In this document: positions 44,582 through 52,773 of the stretch, in pieces
Layout of the letters: every line of letters starts with the position of its first letter
Numbering within the stretch: position 1 is the first letter of the stretch
Assembly (NCBI RefSeq): GCF_020535565.1
Contig: NZ_CP084758.1
Span: forward strand, 4,105,001-4,169,000
DNA: 64,000 nucleotides
Direction: 5' to 3'
From: Shinella sp. XGS7
Lineage (GTDB): Bacteria > Pseudomonadota > Gammaproteobacteria > Burkholderiales > Burkholderiaceae_C
Notes under the pieces: generated by a model
Database searches by the model: none
Seen by the model: only the letters and a program-made list of their open reading frames with translations
What the model was told of the DNA's origin: nothing
Translations under genes and position numbers: made by a program

Positions 44582-45636
44582 TGTCGCGCGCCTGCCTCGC
44601 CGCCCTGCTGCTGATCGCGCTGAGCCTGACTCGACCGGCGACGGCGCAGGGCTATGAGGTGCAGGCCGACGGACGGCGCCAGAACTATGGCTTCCTGGAG
44701 CGCGCCGCCGAACCCTGGCGCATCTGCGCCCTGCTGCCGCACGGCAAGGACCGCTACTGGTGGGGCGTCTCCTGGGGCCTGGCCCAGCAGGCCAGGCAGC
44801 TGGGCGTGCAGCTGGGCATCTACCAGGCCAACAGCTACGCCGACCTGCCGCTGCAGAAAAAGCAATGGGCCGACTGCCGCGCCCTCGGTGCGCAGGCCTA
44901 CATCCTGGCAGCGATCAGCGCCGACGGTCTGTCGGACGAGATCGCCCAGGCCATGGCCGAGAAGAAAGCTGTGATCGACCTGATCAACGGCGTCAGCGCC
45001 GAGGTCAGTAGTCGTGCGGTGGTCAGCTTCGCCGATATGGCGGCCCAGACCATCGCCTACCTGCTGCGCGACGCCAGCGGCCGCTCGGTCAAGCTGGCCT
45101 GGTTTCCCGGCCCGGCCGACGCCGCCTGGGTGCAGGACGGTGAACGCGGCCTGATGGACGCGCTCAGCGGCAGGCCGGTGGAGCTGCGCCTGGGCGGGCG
45201 CGGCGCCCCCGACGCCAAAACCCAGAGCACCCTGGTGCGCGAGCACCTGGATCGGGCCGGTATGCCCGACTACATCGTCGGCAATGCGGTGGCGATTGAG
45301 TTCGCGGCGCGTCTGGTGGCCCAGCGCCCGGGCACAAGGCCCAAGCTGCTGGCCTACTACGCCACCGAGGACGTGGTGGAGCGCATCGCCAGCGGCGAGG
45401 TGCTGGCCGCGCCGACCGACCAGCCTATCCTCCAGGCCCGTATCGCACTGGATCTGGCGGTGCGCGCACTACAGGGACAGCGCGTCCCCAAGCGGGTCAG
45501 CCCCAGCATCCTGATGCTGGACCGGCAAAGCCTCAAGAGCGTGGACCTGACACGCTTGCTGCCGCCCAAGGGCCAGTGGCTGGTGCAGCAGCCGCTGCCG
45601 GCCGGCTCAGCCGTCGGTGCGGCCGCCACGCGCTAA
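44578..45636 (+). CDS. torT: TorT-like periplasmic binding protein
   Basis: A 352-residue type I periplasmic binding protein with signal peptide (LAALLLIALSLTRPATAQ). WRICALLPHGKDRYWWGVSWGLAQQARQLGVQLGIYQANSYADLPLQKKQWADC is characteristic of TorT, the TMAO-sensing partner of the TorS kinase. No torS, torR or torCAD gene is in the window, so it may sense a different ligand, for example a polyamine. Its start overlaps the FAD gene's stop (ATGA). Its final 30 bases overlap the 3' end of speD on the opposite strand. Confidence 0.8.
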   Translation: MMSRACLAALLLIALSLTRPATAQGYEVQADGRRQNYGFLERAAEPWRICALLPHGKDRYWWGVSWGLAQQARQLGVQLGIYQANSYADLPLQKKQWADCRALGAQAYILAAISADGLSDEIAQAMAEKKAVIDLINGVSAEVSSRAVVSFADMAAQTIAYLLRDASGRSVKLAWFPGPADAAWVQDGERGLMDALSGRPVELRLGGRGAPDAKTQSTLVREHLDRAGMPDYIVGNAVAIEFAARLVAQRPGTRPKLLAYYATEDVVERIASGEVLAAPTDQPILQARIALDLAVRALQGQRVPKRVSPSILMLDRQSLKSVDLTRLLPPKGQWLVQQPLPAGSAVGAAATR

Positions 45637-45993
45637 GGCCTGGCGTTGCACCTCGGCGGGCGCGAAGGCGGCCAGCAGGCGCGCCATCAGGGCCTCGGCC
45701 CGAGCGCTGTTGTCCGCGCCCAGATTGCAGACATAGACATCCAGCGTGACCCCGCCCAGCTCGGGCCAGGTGTGCACCGCCAGATGCGATTCGGCCAGCA
45801 GCACCACGCCCGTGATGCCGCTCTGGGCCTGCCCGGGCGCGGGCGTGAAGCGGTGGAAGAGCTCGGCCACGGCGCCCAGGCCCGCCTCGGCCACGGCCGC
45901 TACGCACAGGGTGCGCAGGGCCTCGGCATCGCTCATCAAGGCGCTGTCGGACGGGCAGCCGCGCAGATCGGCGGTGAGGTGCAGGCCTTGCAA
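45607..45993 (-). CDS. speD: S-adenosylmethionine decarboxylase proenzyme
   Basis: A 128-residue class 1 AdoMetDC. The self-cleavage site is Glu68-Ser69 in LLAESHLAVHTWPELGG. His74 and Cys89 (VYVCN) occupy the processing and catalytic positions seen in the small bacterial enzymes. Cleavage would yield a pyruvoyl group on Ser69. The start is TTG at 45993, which restores the family N-terminus (QGLHLTADL). It lies 13 bases after moaD and ends 30 bases inside torT on the other strand. It supplies decarboxylated SAM for aminopropyl transfer. Confidence 0.9.
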   Translation of the reverse strand: MQGLHLTADLRGCPSDSALMSDAEALRTLCVAAVAEAGLGAVAELFHRFTPAPGQAQSGITGVVLLAESHLAVHTWPELGGVTLDVYVCNLGADNSARAEALMARLLAAFAPAEVQRQALARGGRTDG

Positions 45994-46006
45994 GACGTCT
46001 GGCGCT

Positions 46007-46258
46007 TCAGCCGCCGGTGACGGGCGGGAAGAAGGCCACCTCGGCCCCGTCCGGGATCAGGGCGTCCTCACGGCTGAGCTGCTGGTTCAGCGCACAGCGC
46101 AGGGCGCGGCCGCGGGCCAGGGCCGTGGCATGGGGATCGCCGCGGGCGATCAGTTCGTCGCGCAGCGCGCCCAGGCTCAGGCCGGGCCGCCAGTCCAGGG
46201 TCTCGCTGGCGCCCAGGGCCTCGCGCAGGGCCGCGAAGTAACGCACCGTGATGCTCAT
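46007..46258 (-). CDS. moaD: Molybdopterin synthase small subunit MoaD
   Basis: An 83-residue ubiquitin-fold protein: MSITVRYFAALREALG at the start, ALNQQLSREDALIPDGAEVAFFPPVTGG at the end, with the C-terminal Gly-Gly that becomes the thiocarboxylate. It donates sulfur in molybdopterin formation together with MoaE, which is not in the window. Its ATG overlaps the moeA stop (ATGA). Confidence 0.93.
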   Translation of the reverse strand: MSITVRYFAALREALGASETLDWRPGLSLGALRDELIARGDPHATALARGRALRCALNQQLSREDALIPDGAEVAFFPPVTGG

Positions 46259-47472
46259 GACAGCAGCTCGCTGAAGGGAATGAAGTGCACCATCTGCCCG
46301 GGCGCCACGGTCTGGCCGGGCGGGTTGTCCACCAGACCATCGCCCCAGACGGCCGAGGTCAACACGCCCGAGCTCTGGTTGGCAAACAGGGCCAGGCCGC
46401 CGCGCTCATTGAGCCGGGCGCGCAGGAACTCGCGGCGCTTGTCGGCCTTGGGCCAGGCAAAGTCGGCCCGCAGGCTGAAGCCCCGCGGCGTGAGCGCCGC
46501 GGCGCCTTGCAGGCGCAGGATCACCGGGCGCACCAGCAGCAAGAAGGTGACAAAGCTGGAGACCGGGTTGCCGGGCAGGCCGATGAACCAGGCATCCTTG
46601 ACCTGACCGAAGGCCAGGGGCTTGCCGGGCTTGATGGCGATCTGCCACAAGTCCAGCCGGCCCTCGGCCTGCACCGCGGGGCGCAGATGGTCTTCCTCGC
46701 CCACCGAGACGCCGCCCGAGGTGATGATCAGATCCGCTTGGGCCGCGGCCTCGCGCAGCGCGGCGCGGGTGGCGTCCAGGCTGTCGGGCACGATGCCCAG
46801 ATCGATCACCTCGCAGCCCAGGCCCTGCAAGAGGCCGCGCAGGGTGAAGCGGTTGCTGTTGTAAATGGCACCGGGCTTGAGTGGCTCGCCGGGCATGAGC
46901 AGCTCGTCCCCGGTGGAGAACAGGGCCACGCGCGGGCGCGCGGCCACCTGTAGCGTGGCCGCGCCCACCGAGGCGGCCAGGCCCAGGGCCGCGGCGTCGA
47001 GCTTATGGCCGGCGGCCAGCACGGTGGCGCCCTGCTGCACATCCTCGCCGCGGCGGCGGATGTGCTGGCCCGGGCTGGGCTCGGCCTTGATGCGCACGCC
47101 GCCTTCCACGGCCTCGCAAAGCTCCTGCATCACCACGCAGTCCGCCCCTGGTGGGATGGGCGCGCCGGTGAAGATGCGCGCCGCGGTGCCGGGCTGCAGG
47201 GGCTGAGGCACGCTGCCGGCCGGCACGCGCTGGCTGATGGGCAGCACACCGGCAGCGGCATCGGCCACGCGCAGGGCGTAGCCGTCCATGGCCGTGTTGT
47301 CGGCGGGCGGCACATCCAGGGTGGAGACCACCTCGGCGGCCAGCACCCGGCCCAGGGCCTCAAAGGTAGACGCCTGTTCGACACGACCCAGCGGGGCCAC
47401 GGCGCTCAGCAGGCGGGCGAGCGCCTCGTCCAGGCTTTGCAGGGGCGGACGCGGGGCAGCGGGCTCAGACAT
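46255..47472 (-). CDS. moeA: Molybdopterin molybdenumtransferase MoeA
   Basis: A 405-residue MoeA with DVPPADNTAMDGYALR, RIFTGAPIPPGADCVVMQE, FSTGDELLMPG, SNRFTLRGLLQ, ITSGGVSVGEEDHLRP and the C-terminal GLPGNPVSSFV. MoeA inserts molybdate into adenylylated molybdopterin. The ATG at 47472 lies eight bases inside the 3' end of thrC and the stop overlaps moaD. The thrC-moeA-moaD order is shared by many Burkholderiales. Confidence 0.94.
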   Translation of the reverse strand: MSEPAAPRPPLQSLDEALARLLSAVAPLGRVEQASTFEALGRVLAAEVVSTLDVPPADNTAMDGYALRVADAAAGVLPISQRVPAGSVPQPLQPGTAARIFTGAPIPPGADCVVMQELCEAVEGGVRIKAEPSPGQHIRRRGEDVQQGATVLAAGHKLDAAALGLAASVGAATLQVAARPRVALFSTGDELLMPGEPLKPGAIYNSNRFTLRGLLQGLGCEVIDLGIVPDSLDATRAALREAAAQADLIITSGGVSVGEEDHLRPAVQAEGRLDLWQIAIKPGKPLAFGQVKDAWFIGLPGNPVSSFVTFLLLVRPVILRLQGAAALTPRGFSLRADFAWPKADKRREFLRARLNERGGLALFANQSSGVLTSAVWGDGLVDNPPGQTVAPGQMVHFIPFSELLS

Positions 47473-48859
47473 GGGCTTGGATGAAGGCCTTCACTTGCGC
47501 CACATCGGCCGGCAGCACGGTGACGCGCTTGGGCAGGGCCTCGATGTTTTCCAGGCCCGCGGGGCGCGGCGGCTCGAGGTCCAGGGCCTCGCGGATGGTG
47601 GCGGCGAACTTGGCCGGCAGCGCGGTTTCCAGCACCAGCATGGTCGTGCCGGGCTCGCGCTGCTCCAGCGCCACCTTGAGGCCGTCGGCCGTGTGGGTGT
47701 CGATCAGCTGGCCGTATTTTTGATGGGCCAGGCGAATGGTGGCCAGGCGGTCGGCATGGGTGGATCGGCCGGAGCTGAAACCGAAGTCGGCAATGCGGGC
47801 CTTGTCCTCGGCGCTCAGCACAAAGCCGCCGGCCTGCGTGAACAGCGTCTTCACGCGCGCACCGTCGCGCCCCAGCAGGTCGGCGATGAAGCGCTCGAAA
47901 TTGCTGGCCTTGGAAATGTCCATCGAGGGGCTGGAGGTCTCGTGCGTGTCGGCGCTACCGCGCGGCCGGTAGACGCCGGTGCGGAAGAACTCGTCCAGCA
48001 CATCGTTCTCGTTGGTGGCCACCACCAGCTTGGCAATCGGCAGGCCCATCATGCGGGCCACATGGCCGGCGCAGACATTGCCGAAATTGCCCGAGGGCAC
48101 GGTGAAGCTGACCAGCTCCTCATTCGACTTCGTGGCCTGGAAGTAGCCGGCGAAGTAGTAGACGACCTGGGCCAGCAGGCGCGCCCAGTTGATGGAGTTG
48201 ACCGTGCCAATGCGGTACTGGCGCTTGAAGTCCAGATCGTTGGAGACGGCCTTGACGATGTCCTGGCAGTCGTCGAACACGCCGTCCACCGCCAGGTTGT
48301 GGATATTGGCGTCCTGCAGGCTGAACATCTGGGCCTGCTGGAAGGGGCTCATGCGGCCGTTCGGGCTGAGCATGAAGACATTCACGCCGGCCTTGCCGCG
48401 CATGGCGTACTCGGCCGCACTGCCGGTATCGCCCGAGGTGGCGCCCAGGATGTTGAGCGTCTCGCCGCGGCGGCCCAGCTCGTACTCGAACAGCTGGCCC
48501 AGCAGCTGCATGGCCATGTCCTTGAAGGCCAGGGTCGGGCCGTTGGACAGGGCTTCGAGCGCCAGGCCCGGCTCCAGGGTCTTGAGCGGCGTGATCTCGG
48601 GCGTGCCGAAGACCTCGGCCGTGTAGCTGCGGCGCACCAGGGCGCGCAGATCCTCGGCCGGGATGTCGTCGATATAGAGGCTCAGGATCTCGAAGGCCAG
48701 GTCGGCATAGGCCAGACCGCGCCACTTCGTGAGCGTGGTCTCGTCGACCTTGGGGTACTGGACCGGCAGGTAGAGCCCGCCATCCGGCGCCAGGCCCTCC
48801 AGCAGGATCTCGCAGAAACGGCGCTCCGTCTTGTCGCCGCGGGTGCTGATGTACTTCAC
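47465..48859 (-). CDS. thrC: Threonine synthase
   Basis: A 464-residue fold-type II PLP enzyme. VKYISTRGDKTERRFCEILLEGLAPDGGLYLP is the ThrC start. SNGPTLAFKDMAMQLLG carries the PLP Lys and GATSGDTGSAAEYAMRGK the phosphate-binding loop. It converts O-phosphohomoserine to threonine. The start is GTG at 48859 and overlaps the hom stop (GTGA), which implies coupled translation. thrB is absent from this locus. Confidence 0.95.
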   Translation of the reverse strand: MKYISTRGDKTERRFCEILLEGLAPDGGLYLPVQYPKVDETTLTKWRGLAYADLAFEILSLYIDDIPAEDLRALVRRSYTAEVFGTPEITPLKTLEPGLALEALSNGPTLAFKDMAMQLLGQLFEYELGRRGETLNILGATSGDTGSAAEYAMRGKAGVNVFMLSPNGRMSPFQQAQMFSLQDANIHNLAVDGVFDDCQDIVKAVSNDLDFKRQYRIGTVNSINWARLLAQVVYYFAGYFQATKSNEELVSFTVPSGNFGNVCAGHVARMMGLPIAKLVVATNENDVLDEFFRTGVYRPRGSADTHETSSPSMDISKASNFERFIADLLGRDGARVKTLFTQAGGFVLSAEDKARIADFGFSSGRSTHADRLATIRLAHQKYGQLIDTHTADGLKVALEQREPGTTMLVLETALPAKFAATIREALDLEPPRPAGLENIEALPKRVTVLPADVAQVKAFIQAHV

Positions 48860-50166
48860 GCGAGTTCTTCCTTGCGGATGCGCACGATGGGCGCCAGCAC
48901 CGTCTCCAGCGCCTGCATCTGGCTCAGGGCCTTGTCCATGCGGCCTTCCAGGGTCTCGTGGGTCAGGATGATGAGGTCGGTCTGCTTCTCGCCCTCGCCG
49001 GACTCGCGCTGCAGCACGGCATCGATGGAGATGTCGTGCTCGGCCAGGATGGTGGTGATGCGCGACAGCACGCCGGCCTGGTCGGCCACGACCAGACGCA
49101 GGTAGAAGCTGGTGGCCACCTGGGCCATGGGCAGGATGGGCGTGTCGCTCATCGCATCCGGGCGGAAGGCCAGGTGCGGCACGCGGTGCTCGGGGTCGGC
49201 GGTGTGCAGGCGGGTGATGTCCACCAGGTCCGCCACCACGGCCGAGGCGGTGGGCTCGGAGCCGGCGCCCTTGCCGTAGTAGAGCGTGGTGCCCACGGCA
49301 TCGGCCTGCACCAGCACGGCGTTCATCGCGCCCTCGACATTGGCGATCAGGCGCTGGGCTGGGATCAGGGTCGGGTGCACGCGCAGCTCGATGCCGGCCT
49401 CGCGGCGGCGCGCGATGCCCAGCAGCTTGATGCGGTAGCCCAGCTGCTCGGCGTACTTGATGTCGGCGGCCTGCAGCTTGGTGATGCCCTCCACATGGGC
49501 CTTGTCGAACTGCACCGGGATGCCGAAGGCGATGGCGCTCATGATGGTGGCCTTGTGCGCGGCATCCACGCCCTCGATGTCGAAGGTGGGATCGGCCTCG
49601 GCATAGCCCAGGCGCTGGGCTTCCTTCAGCACGGTGCCGAAGTCCAGGCCCTTGGAACGCATCTCCGAGAGGATGAAATTGGTGGTGCCGTTGATGATGC
49701 CGGCGATCCACTCGATGCGGTTGGCCGTCAGGCCCTCGCGCAGGGCCTTGATGATGGGAATGCCGCCGGCCACGGCCGCTTCGAAGGCCACGATCACGCC
49801 CTTGGCATGAGCCGCGGCAAAGATCTCGGTGCCATGCACGGCCAGCAGGGCCTTGTTGGCGGTGACCACATGCTTGCCGGCCGCGATCGCCTCCAGCACC
49901 AGGGTCTTGGCCACGCCGTAGCCGCCGATCAGCTCGACCACGATGTCGATCTCGGGGTTGGCGATGACCTTGCGCGCATCGTCAACCACCTCGCAGGCGT
50001 CACCCACGATGCTCTTGGCGCGGGCCACATCGAGATCGGCCACCATGGCGATCTCGATGCCGCGGCCGGCGCGCCCACGAATCTCTTCCTGGTTGCGACG
50101 CAGCACCTGGAAGGTGCCACTGCCCACGGTGCCAATGCCCAAGAGGCCGACTTTGATCGCTTTCAT
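48856..50166 (-). CDS. hom: Homoserine dehydrogenase
   Basis: A 436-residue enzyme. The NAD(P) motif VGLLGIGTVGSGTFQVL, the catalytic-domain GGIPIIKALREGLTANRIEWIAGIINGTTNFIL and EADPTFDIEGVDAAHKATIMS, and a C-terminal ACT domain (FYLRLVVADQAGVLSRITTILAEHDISIDAVLQ) are all present. The ACT domain suggests threonine feedback inhibition. The ATG at 50166 is used. It lies 34 bases after the aminotransferase gene and is followed by thrC. Confidence 0.96.
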   Translation of the reverse strand: MKAIKVGLLGIGTVGSGTFQVLRRNQEEIRGRAGRGIEIAMVADLDVARAKSIVGDACEVVDDARKVIANPEIDIVVELIGGYGVAKTLVLEAIAAGKHVVTANKALLAVHGTEIFAAAHAKGVIVAFEAAVAGGIPIIKALREGLTANRIEWIAGIINGTTNFILSEMRSKGLDFGTVLKEAQRLGYAEADPTFDIEGVDAAHKATIMSAIAFGIPVQFDKAHVEGITKLQAADIKYAEQLGYRIKLLGIARRREAGIELRVHPTLIPAQRLIANVEGAMNAVLVQADAVGTTLYYGKGAGSEPTASAVVADLVDITRLHTADPEHRVPHLAFRPDAMSDTPILPMAQVATSFYLRLVVADQAGVLSRITTILAEHDISIDAVLQRESGEGEKQTDLIILTHETLEGRMDKALSQMQALETVLAPIVRIRKEELA

Positions 50167-50200
50167 CTGGAGTCTCAATTCGTCTGGATTAGGTTCTTCT

Positions 50201-51427
50201 TCAACGGCCGGCGCGCTTGCGGTAGTGCGCCAGGAATCGTTCGATGCGGCCCACCGCGTCCTGGAGGTCGTCGGAGTTGGGCAGGAACACGAGGCGGAAG
50301 TGATCGGGGGCAATCCAGTTGAAGCCCGTCCCCTGCACGATCAACACCTTTTCCTCGGCCAGCAGCTCGTAGGCGAACTGCTGGTCGTCCTCGATCGGGT
50401 AGATCTTGGGGTCCAGGCGGGGGAACATATAGAGCGCCGCTTTGGGCTTGACCACGCTGACGCCGGGAATCTGGCTCAGCAGCTCATAGGCCATATCGCG
50501 CTGGCGGCACAGGCGGCCGCCGGGGGCCACCAGGTCCTTGATGCTCTGGTAGCCGCCCAGGGCGGTCTGAATGGCCAGTTGGCCCGGCGTGTTGGCACAC
50601 AGGCGCATGGAGGCCAGCATGTTCAGGCCGGTGATGTAGTCCCTGGCGTGACGCTTCTCGCCCGAGACGATCATCCAGCCGGCGCGGTAGCCGCAGGAGC
50701 GGTAGTTCTTGGACAGGCCGTTGAAGGTCAGGCACAGCACATCGTCGGCCAGCGAGGCGATGCTGGTGTGCACATTGCCGTCGTACAGCGTCTTGTCGTA
50801 GATCTCGTCGGCCATGATGATCAGCTGGTGCTGACGCGCGAGCTCGACGATCTCCCGCAACAGGCTCTCCGGATAGAGCGCGCCGGTCGGGTTGTTGGGG
50901 TTGATGACGACGATGGCCTTGGTATTGGGTGTGATCTTGGCCCTGATGTCGGCAATGTCCGGGAACCAGTCGCTGCTCTCGTCGCAGATGTAGTGCACCG
51001 GGTTGCCGCCCGAGAGCGCCACCGCGGCGGTGTAGAGCGGATAGTCGGGCGCGGGCAGCAGCACCTCGTCGCCATTGTCCAGCAGGGCGTTGAGCGCCAT
51101 CACGATCAGCTCGGAGGCGCCGTTGCCCAGGTAGACATCGTCCACCGTGACGCCGCGGATGTTCTTTTCCTGGCAGTAGTGCACCACCGCCTTGCGCGGC
51201 GCGAACAGGCCCTTGGAATCCGTATAACCCGCGGCGGCCGGCAGGTTGCGTATCATGTCCTGCACGATCTCGTCCGGGGGCTCCAGGCCGAAGGCGGCGA
51301 TATTGCCGATGTTCAGCTTGATGATCTTCTGGCCCTCTTCCTCCATCTGCCGCGCCTTGTCGAGCACGGGCCCACGGATGTCGTAACAGACATTGGCCAG
51401 CTTGCTGGACTTGGCAATGGGCTTCAA
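50201..51427 (-). CDS. alaA: Alanine transaminase AlaA-type aminotransferase
   Basis: A 408-residue class I PLP aminotransferase. SSKLANVCYDIRGPVLDKARQMEEEGQKIIKLNIGN, YLGNGASELIVMALNALL, CDESSDWFPDIADIRAKITPNTKAIVVINPNNPTGA and the PLP Lys in TFNGLSKNYR closely follow E. coli AlaA (YfbQ), which transfers amino groups between glutamate and pyruvate. Two starts are possible. A GTG at 51436 overlaps the AGGAG ribosome-binding site. A TTG at 51427 lies eight bases after it and gives MKPIAKSSKL, matching the family start, so I use the TTG. It leads the hom-thrC-moeA-moaD-speD run. Confidence 0.9.
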   Translation of the reverse strand: MKPIAKSSKLANVCYDIRGPVLDKARQMEEEGQKIIKLNIGNIAAFGLEPPDEIVQDMIRNLPAAAGYTDSKGLFAPRKAVVHYCQEKNIRGVTVDDVYLGNGASELIVMALNALLDNGDEVLLPAPDYPLYTAAVALSGGNPVHYICDESSDWFPDIADIRAKITPNTKAIVVINPNNPTGALYPESLLREIVELARQHQLIIMADEIYDKTLYDGNVHTSIASLADDVLCLTFNGLSKNYRSCGYRAGWMIVSGEKRHARDYITGLNMLASMRLCANTPGQLAIQTALGGYQSIKDLVAPGGRLCRQRDMAYELLSQIPGVSVVKPKAALYMFPRLDPKIYPIEDDQQFAYELLAEEKVLIVQGTGFNWIAPDHFRLVFLPNSDDLQDAVGRIERFLAHYRKRAGR

Positions 51428-51527
51428 GACGGGCACTCCTGATGGCGGATGAGATCGGACAGAGAAGAACCCGAGATTTAAACACAGGGTTTGCCCCGTT
51501 CCCGGGCGCAGCCCGCGTCAGCACAGC

Positions 51528-51908
51528 ATGAAGTTCCAACTCGACGAGCAGCAAGGCGGCAACAGCATTTCGCGCCACGACAGCGACCAGGTCTGGGTCA
51601 ACGGACAGCCCCACAGACACAGCCTGCTGGTGCCCTGGCGCGGCGATGTGCAGGCCTGGGGCGCCGAGCGCTTCGAGGACCTGGGCGACGCCCATTTCGA
51701 GCGCATCCTCGCGCTCAAGCCCGAGCTGGTGATCTTCGGCAGCGGCACCCGGCTGCGCTTTCTGCGCCCAGCCGTCTACCGCAGCCTGATTGCCGCGCGC
51801 ATCGGTGTGGAAACCATGGATCTGGCCGCCGCCTGCCGCACCTACAACGTGCTGGCCAGCGAGGGCCGCAGCGTGCTGGCGGCCCTGCTGCTCGAAACGC
51901 CGGCCTGA
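51528..51908 (+). CDS. Mth938-like domain protein
   Basis: A 126-residue protein with HSLLVPWRGDVQAWGAERFEDLGDAHFERILALKPELVIFGSGTRLRFL, then the TYNVLASEGRSVLAALLL end. This is the Mth938/DUF498 (Xcc1710-like) family, a small alpha/beta fold of unknown activity related to the NDUFAF3 group. It is divergent from alaA. The ATG at 51528 gives the full domain. Confidence 0.85.
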   Translation: MKFQLDEQQGGNSISRHDSDQVWVNGQPHRHSLLVPWRGDVQAWGAERFEDLGDAHFERILALKPELVIFGSGTRLRFLRPAVYRSLIAARIGVETMDLAAACRTYNVLASEGRSVLAALLLETPA

Positions 51909-51982
51909 GCGCGGCTGCCCGCGCGCGAGGCAATCCCCCCATTAGGCGACCCGGCCCGCCGGGTGGGGCTTGCCGTTCACCG

Positions 51983-51988
51983 TATAAT
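51983..51988 (+). promoter_or_regulatory. bcp: -10 element of the bcp promoter
   Basis: A consensus TATAAT lies 44 bases before the bcp ATG. No -35 element is visible at the usual spacing. GCCC-TTGC-GGGC in the leader could form a small hairpin. Confidence 0.5.
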
Positions 51989-52031
51989 TGGCGGCTATGC
52001 CCTTGCGGGCACACTCACTACAGAACGCCAC

Positions 52032-52511
52032 ATGACGCCAGCGCTCAACAAACCCCTTCCGGAAATTGAAGCTCTTGCCACCGGCGGTGTGAAGTTCACG
52101 CCGCAAGCCTTCCTGGGTCAGGCCGTGGTGCTGTACTTCTACCCGAAGGACAATACGCCGGGCTGCACCACCGAGGCCATGCAGTTCCGCGACCGCCACA
52201 AGGACTTCGTCAAGGCCGGCGCCGTGGTGCTGGGCGTGTCGCGCGACAATATGGTCTCGCACGACAAGTTCAAGCAGAACCTGGAACTGCCCTTCGAGCT
52301 GATCGCCGACACGGAAGAGAAGCTCTGCCATATGTTCGGCGTGGTCAAGAACAAGATCATGTACGGCAAGAAGGTCAAGGGCATCGAGCGCTCCACCTTC
52401 CTGATCGACGCCCAGGGCATCTTGCGCGAAGAATGGCGCGGCATCAAGGTCGCCGGTCATGTGGACGAGGTCCTCAAGGCCGTCAAGTCGCTCAAGAAGG
52501 ACGCGGCCTGA
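52032..52511 (+). CDS. bcp: Thioredoxin-dependent peroxiredoxin Bcp/PrxQ
   Basis: A 159-residue peroxiredoxin with YFYPKDNTPGCTTEAMQFRD, which carries the peroxidatic Cys, and the FGVVKNKIMYGKKVKGIERSTFLIDAQG segment. The resolving Cys five residues later, found in E. coli Bcp, is replaced (TTEAM). Another Cys in EEKLCHMFG, about 50 residues on, may resolve the disulphide instead, as in the alternative PrxQ subtype. It reduces organic hydroperoxides in the cytosol. It is followed by its own terminator. Confidence 0.92.
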   Translation: MTPALNKPLPEIEALATGGVKFTPQAFLGQAVVLYFYPKDNTPGCTTEAMQFRDRHKDFVKAGAVVLGVSRDNMVSHDKFKQNLELPFELIADTEEKLCHMFGVVKNKIMYGKKVKGIERSTFLIDAQGILREEWRGIKVAGHVDEVLKAVKSLKKDAA

Positions 52512-52547
52512 TCATTCTGGGTAGCGCGAGCTTGCCAGTATCCACGC

Positions 52548-52581
52548 AAAGCCGGCCCGGCCCTTTCGCCGCGCCGGCTTT
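52548..52581 (+). terminator. bcp terminator
   Basis: AAAGCCGGC(52548-52556) pairs with GCCGGCTTT (52573-52581), extended by CGGC/GCCG, around a short loop. It lies 36 bases after the bcp stop. Confidence 0.8.
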
Positions 52582-52670
52582 GTTGCATCAGCGCCGCGCT
52601 GCCGGCGCTGTCATTCCCGCTGTGCATAATCGGCCCATGCCCTGGTGCTCCGAAGCCATCTCCCCGCCTG

Positions 52671-52700
52671 AAAGCCGTGCAGCCTGCTGCGCGGCTTTTT
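52671..52700 (+). terminator. Terminator-like hairpin with T-tract upstream of phoH
   Basis: AAGCCG-T-GCAGC-CT-GCTGC-G-CGGCTT followed by TTT: an 11-base-pair stem with one mismatch and a T-run. It lies 90 bases after the bcp terminator and 74 before the phoH ATG, so it may end a short independent transcript. Confidence 0.6.
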
Positions 52701-52773
52701 GCTTTCCGAGCCCGGGCATCTATCTTCTGCCTTTGAACCCCGGCCCCTGAACCCAGGCGCCGCACCCCAGCCC

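Noticed and set aside
44578-45636. The TorT-like gene as part of a TMAO respiration locus
   Set aside because: No torS, torR, torC, torA or torD gene is near. It is coupled to the FAD oxidase and aminopropyltransferase genes instead.
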